A stretch of 64,000 bases of DNA. It comes from Pseudothauera rhizosphaerae. Its GTDB lineage: Bacteria > Pseudomonadota > Gammaproteobacteria > Burkholderiales > Rhodocyclaceae. How positions within the stretch are numbered: the stretch's first letter is position 1; each line of letters opens with the position of its first letter. Position numbers and translations under genes: made by a program. Below, in pieces: positions 16,721 to 25,265 of this stretch. The stretch is from contig NZ_SSOD01000004.1 of assembly GCF_004801305.1 (NCBI RefSeq), positions 290,586-354,585 of the forward strand, read 5' to 3'. The notes under the pieces are model-generated. The model was not told where the DNA came from. It searched no databases and worked only from the letters and a program-made list of their open reading frames with translations.

Positions 16721-18910
16721 ATGAAACCTTCCACGATCCGCAACCATCCGCCCTTGCGCCACAAGCGTCTCCCCGTGCTGATCCAGGCCGGCTTGCTCGC
16801 CCTCCCTGCACTGGCTCACGCCCAGGGCACCTCGGCCGGCGACGAGGCCAGGGAGGAACTGGAGGTCGTCACCATCACCGCCGAGCGGCGCGAAACCGAG
16901 TTGCAGAAAACGCCACTGTCGGTCGGCGCCATCAGCCAGGCCGAGCTGGAGAAGAGCGGCTTCAACCACCTGTTCGACATCGAGAAGAACGTCGCCGGCG
17001 TCACCTTCTACAAGGGGGCCTCGAACCAGCAGTCGAACATCATCATCCGTGGCGTGGGCACGCTGAACATGGGCTACACCTCGGCGGTGGGCGTGTATGT
17101 GGACGACGTGCCGCTGATCCGCGCCGGCGCCGCCGGGCAGTGGGACCTGCCCGACGTGGAGCGCATCGAGGTGCTGCGCGGCCCCCAGGGCACCCTGTAC
17201 GGGCAGAACTCCTCGGCCGGCGCGGTGCGGATCATCTCCATCGACCCGACCGACGAGAAGGTGGGCTGGGTTTCCGCCGGCGTCGGCAACCATGAGACCT
17301 ACGAGACCCGCGGCTATTTCGCCGGCCCGCTGAAGGAAGGCGTGCTGGCGGCCAGCCTGGCCTTCTCCCACCGCGAGCACGAAGGCTTCGGCAAGAACCG
17401 CACCACCGGAGACGAAGTGTATTCCGCCGACGTCACCCAGGCGCGGGTCAAGTTCCGCCTGACGCCGAGCGACGATCTGGACGCCGTGCTGTCCATCGAC
17501 AGCCTGCTGGACAAGTCGGACAACGGCACCAAGAGCCCGGTCAACTGGGGTGCTCGCGAGCCGCGCGACACCTATTCGCTGATGGACCTGGACGGCCGCC
17601 TGGAGCGCAACGGGCTCAACCTGCGCATCACCAAGGAGTTGAACGATCACACAAGCCTGCGTTCGATCACCGGCTGGCGCCACTGGATGCACGACCCCAG
17701 CCGCATGGAGCACGGCGGCCTGCCGCGCGTCTCCCAGGATGCGGACCAGACCTGGCGCCAGCGCATCTTCTATCAGGAATTCCAGTTGCTGGGCGATCTG
17801 AGCGAGCAGCTTTCCTACACTACCGGCCTGGTGTTCTCGCGCGAATACCTGCACAACGACAACATCAGCAAGACCAGCACCGACGGCGTCACCATCAACC
17901 GCAGCCGCCGGATCACGGTGTTCGACACCGACGACCACGCGCTCTACGGCCAAATCGACTACCGCTTCGACGACCAGTGGACACTGACCGCCGGCGCGCG
18001 CTACTGGTACAGCGAGCAGGAATACGACGCCTACGCCTGGCGGCTGGACGCGAATCTCGATCCGATCACCCAGACCGTCGGGGTGGAAGGGCTGAAGAAG
18101 CGTTCCGAGGGCGTCACGCCGCGCCTGACCCTGGGCTACCAATGGACGCCGGATGTCTTCGTCTATGGCAGCTACACCGAGGGTGCCAAGTTCGGCGGGC
18201 ACAACCGCAGCGCCGGCACGCCGCAGACCGCCACGGTGGCCGCGGAACCGGAAGAGGTCTCCGCCTACGAACTGGGCATCAAGAGCAGCCTTTTCAACCG
18301 CCGCCTACAGGTCAACGCCACGCTGTTCCACAACAAATACACCGATTACCTGTCCACCGTCGCCAATCCCACCCTGGGCGGCGTGCTGTACGAAGGGACC
18401 GTGCTAACCAACGCCGGCGAGGCGGTGACCTACGGCACCGAAGTGGAAGTGCGCGCCCGCCTGGCACGGGGGCTGGACTGGAATCTGAGCTTCGCCTACC
18501 TGAAGTCCGAGTTCGAGGACTTCCTCAATCCGTCCGGCAGCGCGGCGGGCGACTACACCGGCAACGAACTGCCCTTCGCGCCCAAGATCACCGCCGCCAG
18601 CGGGCTGACCTACACCTTCCCGACCGCCAACGGCGGGGAACTGAGCCTGTTCGGTTCGGTGCAGTACATCTCCGAGCAGTGGAGCGACCCGGCCAATACC
18701 GTGCCGCACAAGGTACCCAGCCGGACCAACTGGGATGTCGGCGCCGACTACCGCTTCCCCGGCGGCCAGTGGACCGCCGGCCTGCGGGTGCGCAACCTGT
18801 TCGACAAGGACCACGTGCTGCAGAAGACCTATACGCCGCTGTATGGCATCGAGGCCAATGCCTACGACATTCCACGCACCATCGTCGCCAGCCTGCGCTA
18901 CGACTTCTGA
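16721..18910 (+). CDS. TonB-dependent outer-membrane receptor
   Basis: A 729-residue TonB-dependent receptor. The signal peptide ends near LPALAHAQGTS. A TonB-box-like EVVTITAERR is followed by the plug domain (TPLSVGAISQAELEKSGFNH, RGVGTLNMGYTSAVGVYVDD, VERIEVLRGPQGTLYGQNSS). The C-terminal 22-strand barrel ends with the aromatic residue of LRYDF, as usual. It should import a large or scarce ligand across the outer membrane. Being inside an operon with sulfonate-type ABC genes, a desulfinase and its own TonB-ExbBD, it probably carries an organosulfur compound rather than a siderophore. CAGGAG precedes ATG at 16721. Confidence 0.9.
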   Translation: MKPSTIRNHPPLRHKRLPVLIQAGLLALPALAHAQGTSAGDEAREELEVVTITAERRETELQKTPLSVGAISQAELEKSGFNHLFDIEKNVAGVTFYKGASNQQSNIIIRGVGTLNMGYTSAVGVYVDDVPLIRAGAAGQWDLPDVERIEVLRGPQGTLYGQNSSAGAVRIISIDPTDEKVGWVSAGVGNHETYETRGYFAGPLKEGVLAASLAFSHREHEGFGKNRTTGDEVYSADVTQARVKFRLTPSDDLDAVLSIDSLLDKSDNGTKSPVNWGAREPRDTYSLMDLDGRLERNGLNLRITKELNDHTSLRSITGWRHWMHDPSRMEHGGLPRVSQDADQTWRQRIFYQEFQLLGDLSEQLSYTTGLVFSREYLHNDNISKTSTDGVTINRSRRITVFDTDDHALYGQIDYRFDDQWTLTAGARYWYSEQEYDAYAWRLDANLDPITQTVGVEGLKKRSEGVTPRLTLGYQWTPDVFVYGSYTEGAKFGGHNRSAGTPQTATVAAEPEEVSAYELGIKSSLFNRRLQVNATLFHNKYTDYLSTVANPTLGGVLYEGTVLTNAGEAVTYGTEVEVRARLARGLDWNLSFAYLKSEFEDFLNPSGSAAGDYTGNELPFAPKITAASGLTYTFPTANGGELSLFGSVQYISEQWSDPANTVPHKVPSRTNWDVGADYRFPGGQWTAGLRVRNLFDKDHVLQKTYTPLYGIEANAYDIPRTIVASLRYDF

Positions 18911-18924
18911 GGGGGAACGGGACG

Positions 18925-19983
18925 ATGAGCACTGCTCCTGAAACCCTGTGGTACACCCGCTGCGGCGTGCCCACCAGCTTCGGCGTGGCCATGCACCATG
19001 GCTGGATCGAGGAACGCCTGGCGGCCGACGGCACGGCGATCCGTTCGTTGAAGGAATCGTCCGATCCGGTGGTGCGCGCCTCGCATTTCGACCACAACCT
19101 GCAGAACTCCGTGCGCTACGGCGGTTCCAGCCCGGCCATCTGGGCCCGCTCCACGGGGCGGGAGACCCGTCTGCTGGGACTGTCCAGCACGCGGGAAAGC
19201 CTGCTGCTGCTGGCCGGCCCGGATTCCACTTTGGAGTCGGTGGCCGGGCTGCGCGGCAAGCGCTTCGGTGTGGCCCGCTGGGAGAACCAGCCCATCGACT
19301 TCATCCGCGCCCAGTCGCTGCGTGCGCTGGAGAACGCACTGAAGCTGCACGGGCTCACCGTGGCCGACGTGGAGCTGGTGGATTACCCCGTCGGGGCGAA
19401 ATTCGCCGATGAAGCAGTGCATCGCATCCCGGGCACCCAGGCGTTCGGGCCACGCCGCCTGCCGGGCCACAACGCGGAGGTGCTGGGCCTGATCCGCGGC
19501 GAGGTGGACGCCATCGTCCTGCACGGCGCCCAGGCCCTCTCCCTGGCCCACGCCCTGCAACTGCGGGTGTTGTTCGATCTGAGCGAACACCCCGATCCGC
19601 TGGTGCGCTCGAACAACGCCAGCCCCATCGTGCTGACCGCGGACGCCCATCTGCTCGACACGCACCCGGACACCGCCGCCAGCGTGGTCGAGCAGATCCT
19701 GCGCGCCGAGCGCTGGGCCGGGGCGCACCCCCAGGAAGCCCGCCAGATCGCCGCCCGCGAAGTGAATACCAGCGAGTACTGGATCTGGAAGAGCTATGGC
19801 GGCGACGAGGGGCTGCGGGTCGGCACCAACCTGGACCCCGAGGCGCTGGCGGTGCTGCAGGACTTCGCCGATTTCCTGCTGCGCTGGCGGTTCATCGCCA
19901 CGCCGGTGCAGGTGCAGGACTGGATCGACCCCCGCCCGCTGGAAACCGCCCGCCGCCGGCTGGGCGGTGCCGGCCTCCAATAA
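18925..19983 (+). CDS. DszB-like desulfinase (organosulfinate C-S lyase)
   Basis: A 352-residue protein with a periplasmic-binding-protein fold but no signal peptide, aligning well with DszB (2'-hydroxybiphenyl-2-sulfinate desulfinase, 365 residues) from memory. TLWYTRCGVPTSFG matches the DszB segment around active-site Cys27, giving Cys13 here. RASHFDHNLQNSVRYGGSSP matches the segment with His60, Arg70 and Gly73, giving His54, Arg64 and Gly67 with the same His-to-Arg spacing. The shared pattern continues in TRLLGLSSTRESLLLL, VAGLRGKRFGVAR, VADVELVDYP and GEVDAIVLHGAQAL. The inferred reaction is release of sulfite from a sulfinate made by the neighbouring monooxygenases. A signal-less binding protein is the alternative, but the kept residues argue against it. 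Confidence 0.75.
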   Translation: MSTAPETLWYTRCGVPTSFGVAMHHGWIEERLAADGTAIRSLKESSDPVVRASHFDHNLQNSVRYGGSSPAIWARSTGRETRLLGLSSTRESLLLLAGPDSTLESVAGLRGKRFGVARWENQPIDFIRAQSLRALENALKLHGLTVADVELVDYPVGAKFADEAVHRIPGTQAFGPRRLPGHNAEVLGLIRGEVDAIVLHGAQALSLAHALQLRVLFDLSEHPDPLVRSNNASPIVLTADAHLLDTHPDTAASVVEQILRAERWAGAHPQEARQIAAREVNTSEYWIWKSYGGDEGLRVGTNLDPEALAVLQDFADFLLRWRFIATPVQVQDWIDPRPLETARRRLGGAGLQ

Positions 19984-20002
19984 CGCTTACCGGAAACATG
20001 CC

Positions 20003-20827
20003 ATGCCGAACGAAACCATACGCCTTTTCCACTCCCATCTGAGCGAACGGGACTTCACTGGAGAGCCCATCCCCGACGAGGTGCTCGATGCCATCATCGA
20101 GTCTGGCCGGCGCACGCCGACGCACCGCCACGGGCAGCAGATATCGCTGGTCGTGGTGCGCGATCCCGACACCCTCCGGCGCCTGTGGGAAGCCATCGCC
20201 CTGGGCATTGCCCAGGACCAGCGGCAGACCAGCGAGCGCCTGGGCCTGAACGGCGGCCCGCCGCCGGACGCCAACCTGCGCCTGCACCCCGCCTCCAAGG
20301 CGCCGGTGTTCATCCTGATCGTCGCCGATTTCCACAAGACCGCGGTCGCGGTCAAGGCCGGCGGACGCGAACAGCACGTTCACGAGAGCCTGGAAGGCTG
20401 GACCGTCGGCGCCGTGGATGCGGGCATCACCCTGGGAACCCTGAGCGCCGCAGCGCGTTCCTTCGGCCTGGGCGCGGTGGCGATCGGCGCGCTGCGCCAC
20501 GACCCGCAGCCCATCATCGACCTGCTCGGCCTGCCGCCGCTCACCTACCCGATCGTCGGCATCTCCATCGGCGCCGTGCGGCGCCCGGAAAAGCCGGTGC
20601 TCAAGCCGCGCCTGCCCCTGTCCACCTACCGCCACGACGAACGCTACGACCCGGACGCCCTGACCCCGGAAATCCTCGCCGACTTCGACCGGGAACTGCT
20701 CGATTACTGGAGGGAAATCGGCCGTCCGGGCACGACCTGGACCGAGCGCGTGCAGCCCTACAGCACCTCGGTGCATCCCGAAACCAGGATCGTCGCCGTG
20801 CGCCAGGGCTTCACCAACGTCGAATGA
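20003..20827 (+). CDS. nitroreductase-family flavoprotein (probable FMN reductase)
   Basis: A 274-residue protein of the nitroreductase superfamily, NfsA/Frp-like in length. Supporting parts are the N-terminal HSHLSERDFTGEPIPDEVL, the FMN-contact region ESGRRTPTHRHGQQISLVVV, and GAVDAGITLGTLSAAARSFG with LGAVAIGALRHDP. Members reduce FMN, quinones or nitro compounds with NAD(P)H. Since the operon has two DszC-like enzymes that need reduced flavin, the likely role is to supply FMNH2, as DszD does in dsz systems although from another family. It begins at ATG 20003, 19 bp after the desulfinase. Confidence 0.8.
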   Translation: MPNETIRLFHSHLSERDFTGEPIPDEVLDAIIESGRRTPTHRHGQQISLVVVRDPDTLRRLWEAIALGIAQDQRQTSERLGLNGGPPPDANLRLHPASKAPVFILIVADFHKTAVAVKAGGREQHVHESLEGWTVGAVDAGITLGTLSAAARSFGLGAVAIGALRHDPQPIIDLLGLPPLTYPIVGISIGAVRRPEKPVLKPRLPLSTYRHDERYDPDALTPEILADFDRELLDYWREIGRPGTTWTERVQPYSTSVHPETRIVAVRQGFTNVE

Positions 20828-20868
20828 GCCGGGCCGCCCGCTTCCTTCCTCCAGAACGAGATACCAAG

Positions 20869-22332
20869 ATGAGTACATTGCAGCAGCTCCAGGAAGATGT
20901 AGAACGTTCCTTCCGCTGGTCCGCGCCTCTGCCGCCCAACTGGGTTCCCGAGACCCCGGGCGCAGACCACGATGCGGTGATCGTCGGCGGCGGCCAGACC
21001 GGCGTGGCCATCGTCTATGGCCTGCGCCGCCTGGGTATCACCCGGGTCAAGGCCATCGACCAGGCGCCCGAGGGCGAGGCCGGCATCTGGACCACCACGG
21101 CACGGATGAACCTGCTGCGCACCAGCAAATTCCTTCCCGGTCCGGAGTACGGCAATCCGCTGCTGAGCTTCCGCGCCTGGTTCGAGACCCAGCACGGCGC
21201 GGCCGCCTTCGACGCCCTGACCCGCATCGCCCGTACCGACTGGGCCGCCTATCTGGCCTGGTACCAGCGCACCGTCGGTGTGCAGGTCCAGCACGGCACC
21301 CGCCTGCTGGACATCGAGGCGCTGGAGAACGGCCTGCTGCGCCTGCATCTCGAGGCGGACGGCCGGCTGCATACCGAGACCACGCGCAAACTCGTGCTGG
21401 CCACCGGCTTCGGCGGTGGCGGGGAGGACAACATCCCCGCCGCGATACGCGCCCTGCCCAAGCCGCTGTGGGCGCACACCAGCGAACATATCGACTTCAC
21501 CTTGCTCAAGGGCAAGACTGTGGGCATCGTCGGTGCCGGCCCCTCCGCCTTCGACGCGGCCGGCGTCGCGCTGGAAAACGGTGCCCGCGCGGTGCACCTG
21601 TTCAGCCGCCGCGGCGAAATCCACCACCAGCCCGAAAGCCCCCCGGGCGCGGCACCGGGGCCGTTTCCGCCCGCCAGGCAACCGGGGGCGATGGAGCATT
21701 TCCATCGCCTGCCCGACGGCGTGCGCTGGCGCTATCACCTGCTGGGCAAGGGCGCCGGCGCTTCCACGCCGATCGATTCGATCGACCGCGCGACAGCGTT
21801 CGAGAACTTCCACATCCATCTCAATACCACGGCGAGGACGCTGGAGACGGACGGCGACAAGGTCCATATCCAGATCGGCGACGAACCGTTTGCGCTGGAT
21901 TTCGTCATTGCCGGCACTGGCTTTCGCATTGATCTCGCTTCCCGGCCGGAACTGAGCCTGATCGTCGACGACATCGCTCTGTGGAAGGACCGCTACACCC
22001 CCCGGCCTGGCGAGGAATATCCGGAGGCCGGTCTTTACCCCTACTTGGGGGAAGGTTTCGAATTCACCGAGAAAATTCCCGGCCAGGCGCCTTATCTCGC
22101 CAATATCCACTGCTACAACTGGGCGGCGGCACTGAGCAGCGGCAAGAACCTCAGCGATGTGCCGAGCATGCCCGAACTGCCCCGCCTACTGAGCGGCATT
22201 TCCCGCGGCCTGTTCTTTGCCGACCTCGACCACCACGCCGATCGCATCACCGCCAAGGGTGGAGCGGGTGCCGATCCCAGCGTCTATGCCAAGGCCGTCT
22301 GGCCGCTGCGGCGCAACACGACGGCCGCTTGA
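20869..22332 (+). CDS. FAD/NAD(P)-binding monooxygenase (flavin-containing/Baeyer-Villiger-like)
   Basis: A 487-residue two-dinucleotide-domain flavoprotein. The FAD Rossmann motif is in HDAVIVGGGQTGVAIVYGLR near residue 35, and the NAD(P) motif is in KGKTVGIVGAGPSAFDAAGV near residue 210. IDQAPEGEAGIWTTTARMNL resembles the GxWxx region of flavin-containing and Baeyer-Villiger monooxygenases, and VIAGTGFRIDLASRPEL matches the ATG motif. It probably oxygenates an intermediate of the organosulfur pathway, perhaps taking the place of the absent luciferase-type DszA. This role is inferred from context only. It lies 41 bp after the nitroreductase gene. Confidence 0.75.
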   Translation: MSTLQQLQEDVERSFRWSAPLPPNWVPETPGADHDAVIVGGGQTGVAIVYGLRRLGITRVKAIDQAPEGEAGIWTTTARMNLLRTSKFLPGPEYGNPLLSFRAWFETQHGAAAFDALTRIARTDWAAYLAWYQRTVGVQVQHGTRLLDIEALENGLLRLHLEADGRLHTETTRKLVLATGFGGGGEDNIPAAIRALPKPLWAHTSEHIDFTLLKGKTVGIVGAGPSAFDAAGVALENGARAVHLFSRRGEIHHQPESPPGAAPGPFPPARQPGAMEHFHRLPDGVRWRYHLLGKGAGASTPIDSIDRATAFENFHIHLNTTARTLETDGDKVHIQIGDEPFALDFVIAGTGFRIDLASRPELSLIVDDIALWKDRYTPRPGEEYPEAGLYPYLGEGFEFTEKIPGQAPYLANIHCYNWAAALSSGKNLSDVPSMPELPRLLSGISRGLFFADLDHHADRITAKGGAGADPSVYAKAVWPLRRNTTAA

Positions 22333-22380
22333 CCCCCGCTCCAACCGGCCCGGGACGACACCTCCGACCCTTCAGGACAA

Positions 22381-23631
22381 ATGACCATGACCCATGCACG
22401 TACTCCCGCCAGCGCGCTGGCCAAGGCGCCGGAACTGGCGCGCCTGTTCGCCGAGGGCGCGGCGGCGGCCGACCGCGACGGCCGCCTGCCGGTGGACAAC
22501 TTCCGCCGCCTGCACGAATCCGGCCTGCTGCAACTGGTGATCCGGCGCGACCGGGGCGGGCTGGGCGGCGGCCTGGCGGACGCTGTGCGCGCGGTCAGCA
22601 CCATCGCCCAGGGCGAATCCGCCACTGCGCTGATCCTCGCCATGCACTACATCCAGCACGGCCAGATCGCCATCGAGAGCGGCTACTGGCCCCAGGCGCT
22701 CGCCGACCGACTGGTACGCTCCTCCCTGGAGCGCGGCGCGCTGATCAACGCTGCCTACGTGGAGCCGGTCAACGGTTCCCTCGCCCACGGCGCCGTGCCC
22801 CACACCCGGGCGCGCCGCGTGGGCGACCACTGGCTGCTGTCCGGCCACAAGAAATACGTCACCGGCATCGACGGACTGAGCTGGCTGCGCACCATCGGCG
22901 TCACCGACGAGGCGGAGCCGCGCATCGGCTTCTTCCTGGTGCCGGCCGACGCCCCGGGCATCCGCGTGGAACGCACCTGGAACACCCTGGGCATGCGCTC
23001 CACCAGCAGCGAGGACGTCATCTTCGAGGACGTCCGGCTGCCGCTGGAGAACTTCTTCGGCGATGCGCCCACCGCCGAGGGCCTGCGCAACAGCCCTTTC
23101 GACGGCATCTGGTATCTGCTGCTGGTGGCGGCGGTATACCACGGCATCGCCCAGGCCGCGCGCGACGACATCGTGCGCTTCGCCCGCGAGCACGCACCCG
23201 GCAGCCTGGGTGCGCCGCTGGCCAGCCTGCCGCGCTTCCAGGACGCCATCGGCCAGATCGAGGTGTGGCAGACCGCCGCGCGCCGGCTGCTGCATTCCAT
23301 CGGCCGCGACTACGACGAAGCGGTCAGCGCGGGGAACGCCGACGAGCGCCTCGACGGCCTGGCGGCCGATGCCTCGGTGGCGCGCCTGGCGGTCATCCGC
23401 GACGCCATCCAGGTCACCTCCCTGGCCCTGGAACTGGCCGGCAACCGCGGCGTCTCGCGGGACAACGCCTTCGAGCGCTACCACCGCGACACCCTGGCGG
23501 CGCGCGCGCACAACCCCCAGGCCCACCTCACCCGCCTCAACCTCGGCAACCGGGCGCTGGGCCAGAAGCGCGTCACGCCGCTGCGCGACGGCGCGGCCCA
23601 GGCCGACCGCATCGAGGCCCTGGTCCCATGA
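22381..23631 (+). CDS. DszC/SfnB-like flavin-dependent monooxygenase, copy 2
   Basis: A 416-residue paralogue of the protein at 14374-15615, identical over long stretches such as ATALILAMHYIQHGQIA, VRSSLERGALINAAYVEP, GHKKYVTGI and WYLLLVAAVYHGIA. The DszC-type His positions are both kept (LAMHYIQHG and ARAHNPQAHLT). It is presumably a second S-oxygenation or sulfonate-cleavage enzyme with a different substrate or step. The start at 22381 is four bases after AGGAC; ATG at 22387 is an alternative. Its stop overlaps the start of the permease gene, coupling oxidation and transport genes. Confidence 0.75.
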   Translation: MTMTHARTPASALAKAPELARLFAEGAAAADRDGRLPVDNFRRLHESGLLQLVIRRDRGGLGGGLADAVRAVSTIAQGESATALILAMHYIQHGQIAIESGYWPQALADRLVRSSLERGALINAAYVEPVNGSLAHGAVPHTRARRVGDHWLLSGHKKYVTGIDGLSWLRTIGVTDEAEPRIGFFLVPADAPGIRVERTWNTLGMRSTSSEDVIFEDVRLPLENFFGDAPTAEGLRNSPFDGIWYLLLVAAVYHGIAQAARDDIVRFAREHAPGSLGAPLASLPRFQDAIGQIEVWQTAARRLLHSIGRDYDEAVSAGNADERLDGLAADASVARLAVIRDAIQVTSLALELAGNRGVSRDNAFERYHRDTLAARAHNPQAHLTRLNLGNRALGQKRVTPLRDGAAQADRIEALVP

Positions 23632-24467
23632 GGCTGGCGCTGCGCTACGGCCGCGGCGGGGCAGCCGCCGGCAAGACACCGCCGGCCGGCCCGCCGGCGC
23701 GGCTGCTGAACCAGCTCCTGCTGCGCGGCAGCAGCCCGCTGGCCATCCTGCTGATCTGGGAGCTGGCCTCGCGCACCGGCGTGCTGCCGGCCCACATCCT
23801 GGCCGCACCCTCGCAGATCGGCAGCGCGTTCTGGAATCTGCTGGCCTCCGGCGAACTGCTGGGCCATCTGCTGGTGTCCGCCGGGCGCTCGCTGGCCGGG
23901 GTGTCGATCGGCGTGGCCGGCGGCATCACCCTGGCGCTGATCTCCGGTCTTTCCCGCGCCGGGGAGATCGCCGTGGATGCGCCCATGCAGATGCTGCGCA
24001 CGCTGCCCTCGCTGGCGCTGGTGCCGCTGTTCATCCTGTGGCTGGGCGTGGGCGAGGCGATGAAAATTTCCATGATCGCCTTCGGCACCGCCTTCCCAAT
24101 CTATCTGACCCTGTTCTCCGGCATCCGCGGCGTAGAAGCCAAGCTGGTGGAGGCCGCGAAGACGCTCGGCCTCACCCGCCTGGAACTGATCCGCCACGTG
24201 ATCCTGCCCGGCGCGCTGCCGACCTTCTTCGTCGGCCTGCGCTTCTCCCTCGGCGGCTCCTGGCTGGCGCTGGTGGTGGTGGAGCAGGTCAACGCGGTGC
24301 AGGGCATCGGCTTTCTCGCCAACGACGCGCGCGATTTCGCCCGCACCGACGTGATCGTGGTGTGCCTGCTGATCTACAGCCTGCTCGGCCTCACCGTGGA
24401 CGTGCTGGTGCGCGCCCTGGAACGCTGGGCGCTGGCCTGGCGGCCGAGCTTCCTCAACAACCCGTGA
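23628..24467 (+). CDS. ABC transporter permease, SsuC/TauC type
   Basis: A 279-residue inner-membrane permease with about six membrane segments. The EAA-type cytoplasmic loop that contacts the ATPase is KLVEAAKTLGLTRLELIRHV with ILPGALPTFFVGLRFSLGGS after it. APSQIGSAFWNLLASGELLG near residue 65 is characteristic of SsuC/TauC/nitrate permeases. It overlaps the stop of the preceding monooxygenase gene (ATGA) and is followed 5 bp later by its ATPase. The likely ligand is a sulfonate-like compound delivered by the protein of 15641-16657. Confidence 0.9.
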   Translation: MRLALRYGRGGAAAGKTPPAGPPARLLNQLLLRGSSPLAILLIWELASRTGVLPAHILAAPSQIGSAFWNLLASGELLGHLLVSAGRSLAGVSIGVAGGITLALISGLSRAGEIAVDAPMQMLRTLPSLALVPLFILWLGVGEAMKISMIAFGTAFPIYLTLFSGIRGVEAKLVEAAKTLGLTRLELIRHVILPGALPTFFVGLRFSLGGSWLALVVVEQVNAVQGIGFLANDARDFARTDVIVVCLLIYSLLGLTVDVLVRALERWALAWRPSFLNNP

Positions 24468-24472
24468 GACCC

Positions 24473-25264
24473 ATGGACATGCCCAGCCCGGTTTCAGCTC
24501 CAAACCCGCCCGCGGTGTGCCTGCAGCGCATCAGCCGCCGCTTCGGCGAACACCAGGTGCTCGACGAACTCAGCCTGGAGATCGCCCCGGGCGAATTCGT
24601 CGCCCTGCTGGGCGCCAGCGGTTCCGGCAAGACCACGCTGCTGCGCGCGCTGGCGGGCCTGGACCGCATCGACGGCGGCGAACTGCACGCCCCGGCCGCG
24701 ACCGCCACGGTGTTCCAGGAGCCGCGCCTGATGCCGTGGAAGCGCGTCCGCCACAACGTGGCCCTGGGCGTGCGCCGCGCCGACGCCCACCAACTGGCGC
24801 TGCAGGCGCTCGACGAGGTCGGTTTGAGCCACCGCATCGACGCCTACCCCGCTACCCTGTCCGGCGGCGAGGCGCAGCGCGCCGCGCTGGCGCGGGGCCT
24901 GGTGCGCGAGCCCGAACTGTTCCTGCTCGACGAACCCTTCGCCGCCCTCGACGCCCTGACGCGCATCCGCATGCACGCCCTGCTGCTGGAACTGTGGCGC
25001 AAACACCGCCCGGCGGTGCTGCTGGTCACCCACGACATCAACGAAGCCATCCTGCTCGCCGACCGCGTGCTGGTCCTGGTGCAGGGCCGCATCGCCGAGG
25101 ACGTGCCGGTGCCCTGGCCGCGCCCCCGGCACCAGGGCGAAGCCCGCTTCGACACGCTGCGCCGGCATTTCCTCTCCCTGCTCGGCGTGCCCGAGGCGGA
25201 CGGCGCGGAGCACGAATCGGCGGACGGGGCGGACCGCAGGCCACACAACACTCAGGAAACATGA
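24473..25264 (+). CDS. ABC transporter ATPase, SsuB/TauB type
   Basis: A 263-residue ATPase. Walker A is LLGASGSGKTTLLRALAG, the Q-loop is VFQEPRLMPWKRVRHNVALG (typical of SsuB/TauB), the signature is TLSGGEAQRAALARGLVREP, Walker B is LFLLDEPFAALDAL and the switch His is in LLVTHDINEAILLADRVLVL. It energises import with the permease upstream. The C-terminal 35 residues are an acidic tail without known role. The stop lies one base before the methyltransferase start codon. Confidence 0.92.
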   Translation: MDMPSPVSAPNPPAVCLQRISRRFGEHQVLDELSLEIAPGEFVALLGASGSGKTTLLRALAGLDRIDGGELHAPAATATVFQEPRLMPWKRVRHNVALGVRRADAHQLALQALDEVGLSHRIDAYPATLSGGEAQRAALARGLVREPELFLLDEPFAALDALTRIRMHALLLELWRKHRPAVLLVTHDINEAILLADRVLVLVQGRIAEDVPVPWPRPRHQGEARFDTLRRHFLSLLGVPEADGAEHESADGADRRPHNTQET

Positions 25265-25265
25265 C

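Noticed and set aside
18925..19983. Plain annotation as ABC substrate-binding protein
   Set aside because: No signal peptide is present and the DszB Cys/His/Arg/Gly pattern is kept, so an enzyme is more likely.
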